A stretch of DNA of 64,000 nucleotides from Eubacterium plexicaudatum ASF492 (GTDB taxonomy: Bacteria > Bacillota > Clostridia > Lachnospirales > Lachnospiraceae). Shown one piece after another: positions 38,976 through 48,139 of the stretch (position 1 is the stretch's first letter; each line of letters begins with the position of its first letter). The notes under the pieces are model-generated. The model was not told where the DNA came from, made no database searches, and was given only the letters and a program-made list of their open reading frames with translations. Location of the stretch: assembly GCF_000364225.2 (NCBI RefSeq), contig NZ_AQFT02000001.1, positions 1,426,001 to 1,490,000 of the forward strand, given 5' to 3'. The translations under genes were made by a program, and so were the position numbers.

Positions 38976-40385
38976 ATGGCAAACAATGCAGAAATTGCTC
39001 AAAATGTTATGAATGCTATTGGCGGAACGAAGAATGTTACCAGTGTAACGCACTGCATGACGCGTCTGCGTTTTGTTCTTAAGGACGAAACCATTCCTTC
39101 TGATGAAAAAGTAAAAAATATACAGGGAGTATTGAGTGTGGTTCGTAATGGTGGCCAGTATCAGGTAGTTATCGGACCTAATGTGCAGAAGGTTTATGAA
39201 GAAGTGTGCAGAATTGGCGGTTTTACACAAAAAGAAGCGGTAAAGGAGGAATCGGCGACAGAGCATCCGGCAGAAAAGAAAAAACTAACGCCAAAAGAAG
39301 TCGGGAAAAATATCATCGGATATATGGGCGGCTGTATGACACCTATGATTCCCGTCATGCTGGCTGGAGGTCTGTTTTCCTGTATCAATGCGATCTTTGG
39401 ACCTGGTCTGCTGAAACTGTACGGTGAGGGAAGTGATATGCAGGTTCTTTTCCAGTTTCTGTATAATGCTGCGTATTACTTTATGCCGATTTTGGTTGGA
39501 TTTAATGCTGCAAAACTGCTGAATATCAATCAGATGCTGGGTGCTTATATGGGCTGTATCCTGATTGCGCCAGAATTGATTTCCATAGTGGATAGCGGTG
39601 AACCGTTTGCAGTTTTTGGCATACCGTGTACACTTAACAATTATTCTCAGACGGTTCTGCCAATTATGCTATCGGTTTATGCGATGAGCCTGATTTATAA
39701 AGTGGTCAAAAAGTATATGCCTGATTTTCTAACGACAGTATTTACTCCGTTTTTGACGATGCTGATTTCAACGCCTATTGCATTGTGCATACTGGCGCCA
39801 CTTGGATCAATTGCTGGTAATGCGATCAGCGGAAGTCTGGCAGCATTTGGAAATGCAACTGGTTTCTTTGGTGTTGCAGTCATTGCTGCAATATGGGAGC
39901 TTCTGGTTATGACAGGTATGCATATGGCATTGATGATGCCAATGATGGCTTCCTTCTTTGAAACAGGCGTAATGAGTGGCCCATTGGTCAGCGGTAACTT
40001 TGCAACATGGGCGTGCTTTGGCGTTGCGCTTGGCGCTGCGCTGCGTTTAAAAAAACGTGAAGATAAAAGCACTGCGTTTGGATTCTTTATTTCTGGAATT
40101 GTGGGCGGAATTACGGAACCTGTCCTGTATGGACTTTGTCTTCGGTATAACAGGCTTTTTCTATCGATGGCAGCCGGCGGTTTTGTTGGAGGCGCATACG
40201 CTGGAATTACCAATCTTTGCGGCTATTCCATCACATCTCCTAATTTTCTGACCTTGTTAAGCTATGCTGGAGGAACGACTGCAAACCTTGTAAATGGTGT
40301 AATCGGCAGCGTTCTTGCTTTTGCGGTAGCCACAATAATGACGTATCTGATTGGCTTTAGCAAGAAAGACCTTGAAGAAACATGA
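38976..40385 (+). CDS. PTS beta-glucoside/sucrose-family EIIBC component
   Basis: A 469-aa membrane permease starting at ATG 38976 with AAAGGAG upstream; the longer frame to 38868 overlaps GH1 and is rejected. The N-terminal EIIB domain carries the phospho-Cys in NVTSVTHCMTRLRFVLKD (about residue 28). The EIIC domain (about 110-465) has eight to ten membrane segments and GGITEPVLYGLCLRYNR, the substrate-site loop of the glucose superfamily. It imports and phosphorylates a beta-glucoside-like sugar; EIIA is encoded separately downstream. Confidence 0.93.
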   Translation: MANNAEIAQNVMNAIGGTKNVTSVTHCMTRLRFVLKDETIPSDEKVKNIQGVLSVVRNGGQYQVVIGPNVQKVYEEVCRIGGFTQKEAVKEESATEHPAEKKKLTPKEVGKNIIGYMGGCMTPMIPVMLAGGLFSCINAIFGPGLLKLYGEGSDMQVLFQFLYNAAYYFMPILVGFNAAKLLNINQMLGAYMGCILIAPELISIVDSGEPFAVFGIPCTLNNYSQTVLPIMLSVYAMSLIYKVVKKYMPDFLTTVFTPFLTMLISTPIALCILAPLGSIAGNAISGSLAAFGNATGFFGVAVIAAIWELLVMTGMHMALMMPMMASFFETGVMSGPLVSGNFATWACFGVALGAALRLKKREDKSTAFGFFISGIVGGITEPVLYGLCLRYNRLFLSMAAGGFVGGAYAGITNLCGYSITSPNFLTLLSYAGGTTANLVNGVIGSVLAFAVATIMTYLIGFSKKDLEET

Positions 40386-40475
40386 TAATATGGAATGGGA
40401 TTGATATTGAGGTTATGGGTAGAATATCCCAAAAGTATGCGGAATAGGTATTGTTTTATATGAGGAGGAAAGTTT

Positions 40476-40988
40476 ATGGGATTTTTAAATAAGGTATTTG
40501 GTGGAAAACAGGAAACTGCTCCTGCTATTGAAACAGAAAAAAATGTAGTATATGCGCCGTTAGAAGGTACGGTAATTGCGCTGTCTGAAATTAATGATGG
40601 TGTGTTTTCAGAAGGAGTATTAGGGCAAGGCTGCGGCATCCAGCCAGATTCTGAAACGGTAACTGCACCGTTCCATGGTACGATTACCCAGGTGGCTGAT
40701 ACAAAGCACGCTATAGGCCTGCTTAGTGAGGATGGCGTAGAGGTGTTGATTCATGTGGGGCTTGACACTGTTTCTATGAATGGCAAAGGATTTACTGTGC
40801 ATGTTAAGATGGGTGAAAGAGTACAGTGCGGTCAAAAGCTGCTGACATTCAGTAAGAAGGATATTGCTGAGGCTGGTTTCTCTGATACTACAGCTGTGCT
40901 AGTGACCAATACAGATGATTATGAATCGGTTATGTTAGAAAAAAAAGGAAAGGCAGCAGTTTCTGAAAAGCTGATTTCTGTGAGGTAA
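40476..40988 (+). CDS. PTS EIIA component, glucose (Crr) type
   Basis: A 170-aa cytoplasmic phosphocarrier. Motifs: VYAPLEGTVIALSEINDGVF, GQGCGIQPDSETVTAPFHG, DTKHAIGLLSEDGVEVLIHV (the two active-site His, the second accepting phosphate from HPr) and GLDTVSMNGKGF. It passes phosphate to the EIIB Cys of the preceding gene. GAGGAGGAAAG lies before ATG; the gap to the EIIBC gene is about 90 bases. Confidence 0.93.
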   Translation: MGFLNKVFGGKQETAPAIETEKNVVYAPLEGTVIALSEINDGVFSEGVLGQGCGIQPDSETVTAPFHGTITQVADTKHAIGLLSEDGVEVLIHVGLDTVSMNGKGFTVHVKMGERVQCGQKLLTFSKKDIAEAGFSDTTAVLVTNTDDYESVMLEKKGKAAVSEKLISVR

Positions 40989-41060
40989 CCTGTCAGAATA
41001 GTCAGACGCTGATAGAAAGTATCAGATTATACTGCACGTCCATATCGTTTATAGCTGCAA

Positions 41061-41099
41061 GTTATACTAAGCGTCGAAAAAACTGACGCTTAGTATAAC
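41061..41099 (+). terminator. Perfect 15-bp hairpin after the PTS genes
   Basis: GTTATACTAAGCGTC (41061-41075) and its exact inverse (41085-41099). There is no T-run, but the position after EIIA suggests an operon end or an RNA-stabilising stem. Confidence 0.55.
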
Positions 41100-41156
41100 A
41101 ATATGCACACAGCCGCACAAAAGAACATTGCCGCTTCGCGGCATGCGGCTGGCGCA

Positions 41157-41186
41157 ACTGCATGGCAAATTTTTTTGCCGTGCAGT
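41157..41186 (+). terminator. Second hairpin in the EIIA-GH2 gap
   Basis: ACTGCATGGCAAA (41157-41169) pairs with TTTGCCGTGCAGT (41174-41186) with one mismatch. It follows a small GCCGC/GCGGC stem near 41130-41143. Confidence 0.4.
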
Positions 41187-41253
41187 ATATTTTTCAAGTG
41201 TTATGACTTAGTGCTGTTAATTTTGACTGTAAATTTCAGAGACGTGCAGCATA

Positions 41254-41294
41254 AAAAGGCGCCAGGGGCTGATGAAATTCCTATGGCGCCTTTT
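41254..41294 (+). terminator. Terminator-like hairpin just before the GH2 gene
   Basis: AAAAGGCGCCA (41254-41264) pairs with TGGCGCCTTTT (41284-41294), ending in a T-run 20 bases before the GH2 start. It may be the operon terminator, or an attenuator if transcription enters GH2 from upstream. Confidence 0.6.
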
Positions 41295-41313
41295 ATTATA
41301 AGGAGAAAATAGA

Positions 41314-43782
41314 ATGGATAAATTAAATTTTAATAAAAACTGGAAAGTATGGAAGGATTTCGATCCTTTTGAACTTGTGTTTCGTGTCCCGGATGATGCA
41401 TTAAGCGTAGATCTGCCTTATGATGCCATGTTGTGCGAACAGCAGAATGATGCTTCCACAAATGGCGGATATACAGGCAGTATTGATGCTGGGGAATACA
41501 AATATTATAAAAAGTTTTTTATGCCGGAAGAATATAAAAACGGACATGTGATTTTGCAGTTTGAAGGTATTTATCAAAATTCCAGCATATTTATCAACCA
41601 GTCGAAAATTGGCGGAAATGCCTATGGATATACTGATTTTATGGCAGAAGCGGGAGATTACCTTAAGTATGGGGAAGAAAATGAAATTCTCGTAACTGTA
41701 AAATGTGGCGCCAAAAACAGCAGGTGGTACAGCGGCGCCGGAATATACAGGGATGTTTATCTTATACATGGAGGCAGTATTTATGTGAAACCATACGGGC
41801 TGCGTTTTACTACATTAGAGACTGACGAAGAAGGGGCATTCGTCTGCATATCTGCCCGGATTCATAATGATAGTCTGTGCGCCGGCACTTATCAGGCAGT
41901 TATAACTGTTTATGATATGGACAGCAGAAAAATTGTGGAGAATACATATACCATCCGGATAAACAGCCGCAGTATTTTGAATTTCCGCAAAAATGTATAT
42001 ATAGACCATGCAAAACTGTGGGACGACAGAAATCCAAATCTTTATAAAGTAGAATTTACGATATCGGATGGGAAATGTATGATAGACAGGACGGACATTG
42101 TTTCCGGCATACGTTCTCTCTGTCTGGACAGCCGGCACGGATTGCGCGTGAATGGAAGAACAGTGAAACTGCGGGGAGCATGCATTCACCATGATCAGGG
42201 AATACTTGGCGCAGTGGTTTATGATGACTATGAGTACCGCCGCATAAAAAGACTGAAAGACGCTGGATTCAATGCGGTCCGGTCTGCGCATAACCCGGCG
42301 TCGCAGGCATTGCTGCGTGCCTGTGACAAACTGGGAGTTTATGTTATGGATGAACTGACGGATGTATGGAATAAAAGTAAAGTAAGCTATGATTATTCAG
42401 TCAGTTTTCATCATAACTGGGAAGAAGATCTTGCACATATGGTAGATGCAGATTATAATCATCCATCCGTTGTCCTGTATTCCACAGGCAATGAGATTTT
42501 TGAAATATGTTCGGAAAAGGGATTTGAAACAAGCCGTATGCTGAGCGATAAGTTTCATGAGCTGGATGCAACACGTTATACAACAAATGGGATTAACGGG
42601 GCTTTTGCCGCCGGGAATGGACTCGCAGAGATCGTGGATGATATTACAAATGGAGAAGCGGATACTGGCAAAGGCGATGTAAATGTATTCATGGCGGCTA
42701 TGGAACAGCATATGCCACAGATTGTAACACATCCGGTTATCAGTGGAATTCTGGAAAAGCTGGAAACAACAATGGATCTGCTGGGATATAATTATATGAC
42801 TGCCAGGTATCTTGATGATGCTGAAAAATATGCAGACCGTATTATGGTCGGAACGGAAACTTATCCAAAACAGATTGCAGAAAATTGGAATGCAGTGAAA
42901 AAGTGCCCGGCAGTAATTGGGGATTTTACATGGACCGGATGGGATTATCTTGGAGAGGTTGGCGCATATCCGGAACTAATGAATCTGGGAGGGGATTTAT
43001 CCATCTTTGGCCGCCGCCGGCCGGTATCGTATTACAGGGAGATTGTTTTTGGACTGACCCAAAAACCATGTATTGCAGTACAGGATCCTGCTGTTTATGG
43101 CAGACCGCGTAAATTTGGACCATGGAAGTATACAGACTGTACATTCAATTATTCATATGCGGGGCAGGAAGGAAAACCAGTTATGATCCAGGTGTATGGC
43201 GGCGGCGACAGTGTAGAATTATTTTTAAATGGAAAATCTCTTGGCATACATCCGTGTGGAAAAGAAACGGGATTTGAAACACAGTATGATATTCTATATG
43301 AACCAGGTGAGCTGATGGCTGTTGCATATGAGGATGGAAAGGAACTGGGGAGGAATATATTAAAATCAGCAGGCAGGGCGCAGAAGATTGTGATGGAAAT
43401 AGAAAAGTATGAAGTGCTTGCTTTTATAAATATAGACATTGCAGATGAAGATGGTATTCTTGTTGCAGATGCACAACTTCCGCTTGTCGTGACGATAGAA
43501 GGAGCTGCACAGCTGCTGGCATTTGCGGGAATCAATGCACAGCATAATAAAGGATTCTGCCATACTGTAACAACAACTGGAGAGGGGCATGCACTGGCAA
43601 TATTAAAAATGGAAGAAAGTAAAGGGGAAAAAAATAAAAATAAATATTTCTGGAGAAGGGCTGATAGAAGCATTTGCAGAAATTTAATTTTTTTCAACAG
43701 TATGGTTTTAAGCCGTAAAAAAATAATGGTAAAACGCTGTAGTCAGGAAAATGAAACGGAAACAAAGAGACAGTATAAGTAA
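41314..43782 (+). CDS. Glycoside hydrolase family 2 (beta-galactosidase/glucuronidase type)
   Basis: An enzyme of about 800 aa with sugar-binding, Ig-like and TIM-barrel domains in GH2 order. RLKDAGFNAVRSAHNPASQA and YSTGNEIFEIC (acid/base Glu) and MVGTETYPKQIAENW (nucleophile Glu) mark the active site; GLRVNGRTVKLRGACIHHDQ is the GH2 signature. AAGGAGAAAATAG precedes ATG. The last 50 residues of the open frame are basic and unlike any domain; adding two A in the A7 run 43628-43634 gives instead the natural ending ISGEGLIEAFAEI with a stop at 43687. No signal peptide, so it acts on imported or intracellular glycosides. Confidence 0.88.
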   Translation: MDKLNFNKNWKVWKDFDPFELVFRVPDDALSVDLPYDAMLCEQQNDASTNGGYTGSIDAGEYKYYKKFFMPEEYKNGHVILQFEGIYQNSSIFINQSKIGGNAYGYTDFMAEAGDYLKYGEENEILVTVKCGAKNSRWYSGAGIYRDVYLIHGGSIYVKPYGLRFTTLETDEEGAFVCISARIHNDSLCAGTYQAVITVYDMDSRKIVENTYTIRINSRSILNFRKNVYIDHAKLWDDRNPNLYKVEFTISDGKCMIDRTDIVSGIRSLCLDSRHGLRVNGRTVKLRGACIHHDQGILGAVVYDDYEYRRIKRLKDAGFNAVRSAHNPASQALLRACDKLGVYVMDELTDVWNKSKVSYDYSVSFHHNWEEDLAHMVDADYNHPSVVLYSTGNEIFEICSEKGFETSRMLSDKFHELDATRYTTNGINGAFAAGNGLAEIVDDITNGEADTGKGDVNVFMAAMEQHMPQIVTHPVISGILEKLETTMDLLGYNYMTARYLDDAEKYADRIMVGTETYPKQIAENWNAVKKCPAVIGDFTWTGWDYLGEVGAYPELMNLGGDLSIFGRRRPVSYYREIVFGLTQKPCIAVQDPAVYGRPRKFGPWKYTDCTFNYSYAGQEGKPVMIQVYGGGDSVELFLNGKSLGIHPCGKETGFETQYDILYEPGELMAVAYEDGKELGRNILKSAGRAQKIVMEIEKYEVLAFINIDIADEDGILVADAQLPLVVTIEGAAQLLAFAGINAQHNKGFCHTVTTTGEGHALAILKMEESKGEKNKNKYFWRRADRSICRNLIFFNSMVLSRKKIMVKRCSQENETETKRQYK

Positions 43783-44100
43783 AGACAGGCTGGATAAGGA
43801 ACGAAGACTTTATTTTTCTGGCTGCGTCTGATATGCAGACGCATGTCGTTTGGGAAATCCAAAGGATGCTTTAAAAGCATTCTTTCTTTTATAAATTAAT
43901 GTAAAATAATATCCTGTCGGCATTGGCCTGTCGGGTCAGAAGATGTCAGGTTGATTTTTAGGGAGAATATGCTGTCAGATACATAGTTTTGAAGAATTTA
44001 TGATGAAAATGAAATTATGGAATATACAGTGCTACAATGCAAACAGCTGGCGGTAAGGTTTTGGCTTTGAAAAGGCAGTTACACGGCATATGACATTTTT

Positions 44101-44136
44101 AGCATCCGGACTGGTAAGTCTGGATGCTTTTTTCTA
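44101..44136 (+). terminator. Rho-independent terminator downstream of GH2
   Basis: AGCATCCGGACT pairs with AGTCTGGATGCT (one G-T pair) followed by six T. The stretch 43783-44332 otherwise holds a GCGTCTG/CAGACGC stem near 43826-43842 and a GATGCTTT/AAAGCATT stem near 43865, but no gene. Confidence 0.8.
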
Positions 44137-44332
44137 TTTTATGAAAAAGGGAAGCGCAATAGGAAATTTGTATAGAATAAAATATTCGGCATCCTGCCTG
44201 GCTGAGTTCATATATTCAGCATATTTTTGGCAGATGTACTGAAAAGGTGGGGTGTGGCTCGTCTGTACAACAGGCAGGCCGGTATATGTTTTGCAGCGAT
44301 GCATGGGAAAAATAATAGGAGGTACATCAGAA

Positions 44333-44665
44333 ATGAATCAGAAAGGCACGGATCTGGGACTGACAATACGGACGCTGCGTGAGGAAAAGGGGATGACAAG
44401 GATGGAACTGTCTGAAGCTGCCGGGATCAGTGAATCGCATCTGAAAAAGATTGAGGCAGGATCAAGGAGGCCGGGCATTGATACATATCAAAAAATTATA
44501 GAAATTTTGGGAGAGGATATGATTGCAGAAAACGAGGGGGATACAGTCAAGGGGAACTGTGCGGACAGAATGAGGGAAATACTGATGGGCAGCACGGAGG
44601 AGCAGGCGGTGTTCATGACAGGGCTTCTGGAATACGTCGCGCAGCATATAGGGCTTGTGCTGTAA
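44333..44665 (+). CDS. XRE-family helix-turn-helix regulator (first copy)
   Basis: A 110-aa protein from ATG 44333, preceded by ATAGGAGG. The HTH_3 domain spans about residues 8-65 (TIRTLREEKGMTRMELSEAA, GISESHLKKIEAGSRRPGID); the C-terminal part has STEEQAVFMTGLLEYVAQHI. It is a close relative of the protein at 45012. Such small regulators commonly control excision and transfer genes of integrative elements; here they lie about 2 kb upstream of the recombinase triad. Confidence 0.88.
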   Translation: MNQKGTDLGLTIRTLREEKGMTRMELSEAAGISESHLKKIEAGSRRPGIDTYQKIIEILGEDMIAENEGDTVKGNCADRMREILMGSTEEQAVFMTGLLEYVAQHIGLVL

Positions 44666-44699
44666 CTGCGTCAGCAAATAATTTATATCTGCGACCGCT

Positions 44700-44827
44700 T
44701 AAATATGCCGGTTTACCCGGTTCACGGGCGGTTAAAAGCAGGCGGCATTGGTAAAGTTCATCGCTTGCGGGTAAAAAAGTAGCGCACCCGGTTAAGAAAA
44801 AAGTTAAAAAAGTTATCCCCATGGGGA
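44700..44827. repeat. CCGGTT repeats and a 12-bp palindrome between the XRE genes
   Basis: GCCGGTTTA, CCCGGTTCA, GGCGGTTAA and CCCGGTTAA variants lie between 44707 and 44795, followed by A-rich runs and the perfect palindrome TCCCCATGGGGA (44816-44827). They could be operators of the XRE proteins or part of a replication or transfer site. No gene lies in 44666-45011. Confidence 0.4.
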
Positions 44828-45011
44828 CACAGAATATTAGCGAAACCACTGGAACTGTGCCGGATTTGCGAATGTAATGTCTGCAAATGCTGCTGAAAAA
44901 TGGAAAAAGGCTTGAATTGTCCCAAACGCGGAATAAAGACCCTGCCAGTCCCTTTTCAAAAACTGCCGGTGCATATATAATAAGCACACAAGTTGGGAGG
45001 TACGCAGGAGT

Positions 45012-45347
45012 ATGGACATTAGATGCACAGATCTGGGGAAAGAAATCAGGATGCTTCGGAGCATGCGCGGCATGGAAAGGGCTGAACTGGCAGAGGCAGC
45101 CGGGATCAGTGATTCACATCTTAAAAAAATTGAATCCGGAACAAGGCAGCCGGGAATCGGCACTTACCGGAAAATCATGCAGGTTCTTGGGGCAGGCATG
45201 GTGGTTATGGACGAAGGATGGACAAGAAAAGAAAACTGCATTGTAAAAGTGCAGGGGATTCTGATAGACAGCACGGAGGAGCAGGCGGTATTTATGGCCA
45301 GTGTCATGGAAGCCATTGCGCAGAATATCGGGAAGCTGGCACGGTAA
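45012..45347 (+). CDS. XRE-family helix-turn-helix regulator (second copy)
   Basis: A 111-aa sister of the gene at 44333: both read AAGIS.SHLKKIE.G.R.PGI.TY.KI and share STEEQAVFM near the C-terminus. GGGAGG and GGAG precede ATG 45012. The pair probably arose by tandem duplication and may bind the repeats between them as homo- or heterodimers. Confidence 0.88.
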   Translation: MDIRCTDLGKEIRMLRSMRGMERAELAEAAGISDSHLKKIESGTRQPGIGTYRKIMQVLGAGMVVMDEGWTRKENCIVKVQGILIDSTEEQAVFMASVMEAIAQNIGKLAR

Positions 45348-45942
45348 CTGCAGCCGTTATGCCAGCAGACTGCTTTTATTGCATGGCTTTGTGGGATACA
45401 TAACCCCAAAAGCAGAAGATCGGCAGGCCATTGTGTTTTATACTAATATAAGAACACTTTAGCGCCTGTGGATATAGCTGTGAAGGGGATTGGGGAGAAA
45501 CTGGGAATGCCGGGGTGCACATTGACAAATAGTGGGCTGTGCCCATTCATACCGTTCAGTATCCAGGTTTCTTTTTCCAGACAATGCCGTACAGACGGCA
45601 AGCGGCCCAGGCACGGGCGCGACGACTGCCTGCGGGACTTGGCGCTGCGGCTTTAGCCGAAGCGTTCCATATCCCGTCAACCAAGATGACATCAAAGGCA
45701 CGAGCGGCATCCCGAAGGGCCTGTCACCCGGCGCCGGCAGCGCCGGAACCGCCATGAAAGGCTGGAAGGGGAGCCATACAGTTTCCCGTACCGCAGGGTG
45801 AAAGGGGGATGCCGCGGATATGGCACGGGCAGTTCTGCTTGCTGCCGCCAGTCTGCCGGCATCGTGGCGCTTATCTGCCGTAAGCGGCCTGGATATTTAA
45901 AATATTACTAATAAAATAAAGGAAAAGGAGCAACAGAAATCT
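45348..45942. other. GC-rich non-coding stretch
   Basis: Nearly 600 bases with no convincing reading frame on either strand. GC is clearly higher than in its surroundings between about 45580 and 45790, where CGGCT/AGCCG and CCGGCGC/GCGCCGG stems occur. This could be a structured RNA, a regulatory region of the element, or decayed coding sequence. Confidence 0.35.
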
Positions 45943-46209
45943 ATGGCTATACAATTACTTACAGCAGCAGATATTGAGAAGATGCAGGCTGTAAATCCGG
46001 GGGCTGTGGACCGTTCCACACTGAAAGACATACGGGATGTCCACGTGAATACAGAACTGCCAAAAAAGGAGCGTATCCTGGATTTCATAAGGCAGATCGG
46101 GAACCCTTACTGCTACCGCTGCGGCGACTATGTGGTAAAGGTCGGCTTTGCGGACACAGACGTGACGCTGGAGGACAGGATGCTTTCCTACATACGTTCA
46201 AAGTGCTGA
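45943..46209 (+). CDS. DUF6870-like small protein
   Basis: An 88-aa protein (TAADIEKMQAVNPGAVDRST, DIRDVHVNTELPKKERILDF, IRQIGNPYCYRCGDYVVKVG). The motif order matches small proteins annotated as DUF6870 that travel with serine recombinase clusters in Clostridia; this is recalled, not searched. AAAGGAG is upstream. Function unknown; two Cys in YCYRCGD are notable. It lies 160 bases before the first recombinase. Confidence 0.75.
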   Translation: MAIQLLTAADIEKMQAVNPGAVDRSTLKDIRDVHVNTELPKKERILDFIRQIGNPYCYRCGDYVVKVGFADTDVTLEDRMLSYIRSKC

Positions 46210-46372
46210 CAGGATGAATCCGCTACATAAAAATACTCTTTAGATAAAGAACACTATGGACAGCATGGGAAAGTTATGTTAATATACGCTTAACAGGATA
46301 AAGACAGCGTTCCCCTGGCTGGTGAAGTGTTTTGCTGGTTTTATGACACTCACACAGACAGGAGGAATATCT

Positions 46373-48138
46373 ATGGAACACATCGAAAACAATTCTTTAA
46401 AAAGTACAAGGACGTGGAGAGCCTGCGGCTATGTGCGCCTTTCGCATGAAGACGGCGATAAGGAAGAGAGCAACAGCGTCACAGGCCAGAAAAACCTGAT
46501 CCGCGATTATTTCAGCCGCCACCCGGAGCTTTCCGAGTGCGGCATGGCAGTGGACGACGGTTTTTCAGGCTCCAGTTTTGAACGCCCGGCATTCCAGAAA
46601 ATGATGGATGATGTAAGGGCGCGGAAGATCGACTGCATCGTGGTCAAGGATCTTTCACGCTTTGGCAGGAACTATCTGGATGCGGGGGAGTACATCGAAA
46701 AAATATTCCCTTTTCTTGGCGTGCGTTTAATCGCAGTCAATGACAATTATGACAGTATGGACGGCGCGGCATCCAATGAGCTTGTCGTCCCATTTAAAAA
46801 TTTAATCAATGAGGCCTACTGCCGCGACAGCTCGGTTAAAATCCGAAGCTGCCTTGAGGTCAAGCGCAGGAACGGTGATTTTATCGGATCATTTGCCGTA
46901 TACGGGTATCTGAAAGACCCGCAGAATAAAAACCATCTGGTCGTGGACGGGTTTGCTGCCGATGTGGTGCGCGACATTTTCCAGTGGAAACTGGAAGGCA
47001 TCAGTGCAGCGGATATTGCCGCAAGGCTGAATGCGGACGGCATCCTGGCCCCTATGGACTATAAAAAACAGCAGGGGCTCCGCTTTGCCACGCCTTTCCG
47101 CGTAAAATCCCGTTCCCCGTGGAGTGCAACGTCGGTGCTGCGGATATTAAAAAATTCGGTTTATATGGGCGTGCTGGAACAGGGGAAGAACACAACGCCA
47201 AGCTATAAAGTGAAAAAACGTGTGGAAAGGCCGCGCGGGGAGTGGGCGGTTGTGGAGAATGCGCATGAAGCGGTTGTGGACCGGCAGGACTTTTTTCTGT
47301 CCAGAAAGTTCTTGCCATGGATACACGCAGAAGTCCGGGCGGCAGTAAAGTGGAGCTGTTTTCCGGCATGGTTTCCTGCGGGGAGTGCGGAGCCGCAATG
47401 GTGCGGAAAACCGTTCCGTCAGGCGGGAAAAAGTATGTTTATTATGTATGCGCGGCGCACAAAACCGAAAAAACCTGTTATGCACACAGTATCCGGGATG
47501 CCACGCTGGAAAAGATTGTGCTGGAATCCGTACAGAAGCAGATCCAGTACGTCATCAGCCTTGCGGGGCTTCTGGAAATGGCTGAAACAGCCCCTTTCCA
47601 GAAAGCCGGCGCAAAGAAAATCCAGGAGCGCATGGAAAGCCGGAAGCGGGAGGCGGACAGGTACCGCAGGCTGCTGGAATCCCTTTATGAAAACATGATG
47701 GACGGCGTCATTACCCGTGAGGAGTACCGTGAATTAAAGAAAAATTACACGGAACTGCGTTCTGAAGCGGAGGCACAGGCGGAAGGGCTGCAGGAGGAAA
47801 TGGTCAGAATACTGGAAAGCAGCGCGGATGGAAACGGGTGGATGGAGCAGTTTAAAAAATACAGAAATATCGCAAAGCTCGACCGGACAGCCGTGGTGTC
47901 GCTGATCGACCGCATTTTCATATACCGGGACAGACGCGTGGATATTATTTATAACTGCCAGGATGAAATCAGTCTGTTAAATGAAACGCTTGCGCAGATG
48001 CAGGGCATGGATGGCGGGACAGAATACACTTTCTGCGGGCCGGTGGCAGAATGCAGCATGGACAGCCCCGGCTCTGGGCAGGATTTATCCGGACGGGCCT
48101 TGCCGGATCAGAATTTATCTGGAAAGGCAGGTGTCTGA
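46373..48138 (+). CDS. Large serine recombinase 1 of triad A (frameshifted)
   Basis: ATG 46373 follows GGAGGAATATCT. Resolvase domain with catalytic Ser24 in GYVRLSHEDGD, and KDLSRFGRNYLDAGEYIEKI; then a recombinase domain, a zinc ribbon (CGECGAAMVRK, YYVCAAHKTEKTC) and a coiled coil to about residue 588. The frame breaks in the T6 run 47291-47296; one more T gives FSVQKVLAMDTRRSPGG. It is followed after one base by recombinase 2. Catalyses integration or excision between att sites. Confidence 0.92.
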
Positions 48139-48139
48139 A

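Noticed and set aside
43620..43782. Basic C-terminal extension of the GH2 enzyme as a real domain
   Set aside because: It begins right after an A7 run, and the alternative frame gives a natural beta-strand ending and stop at 43687.
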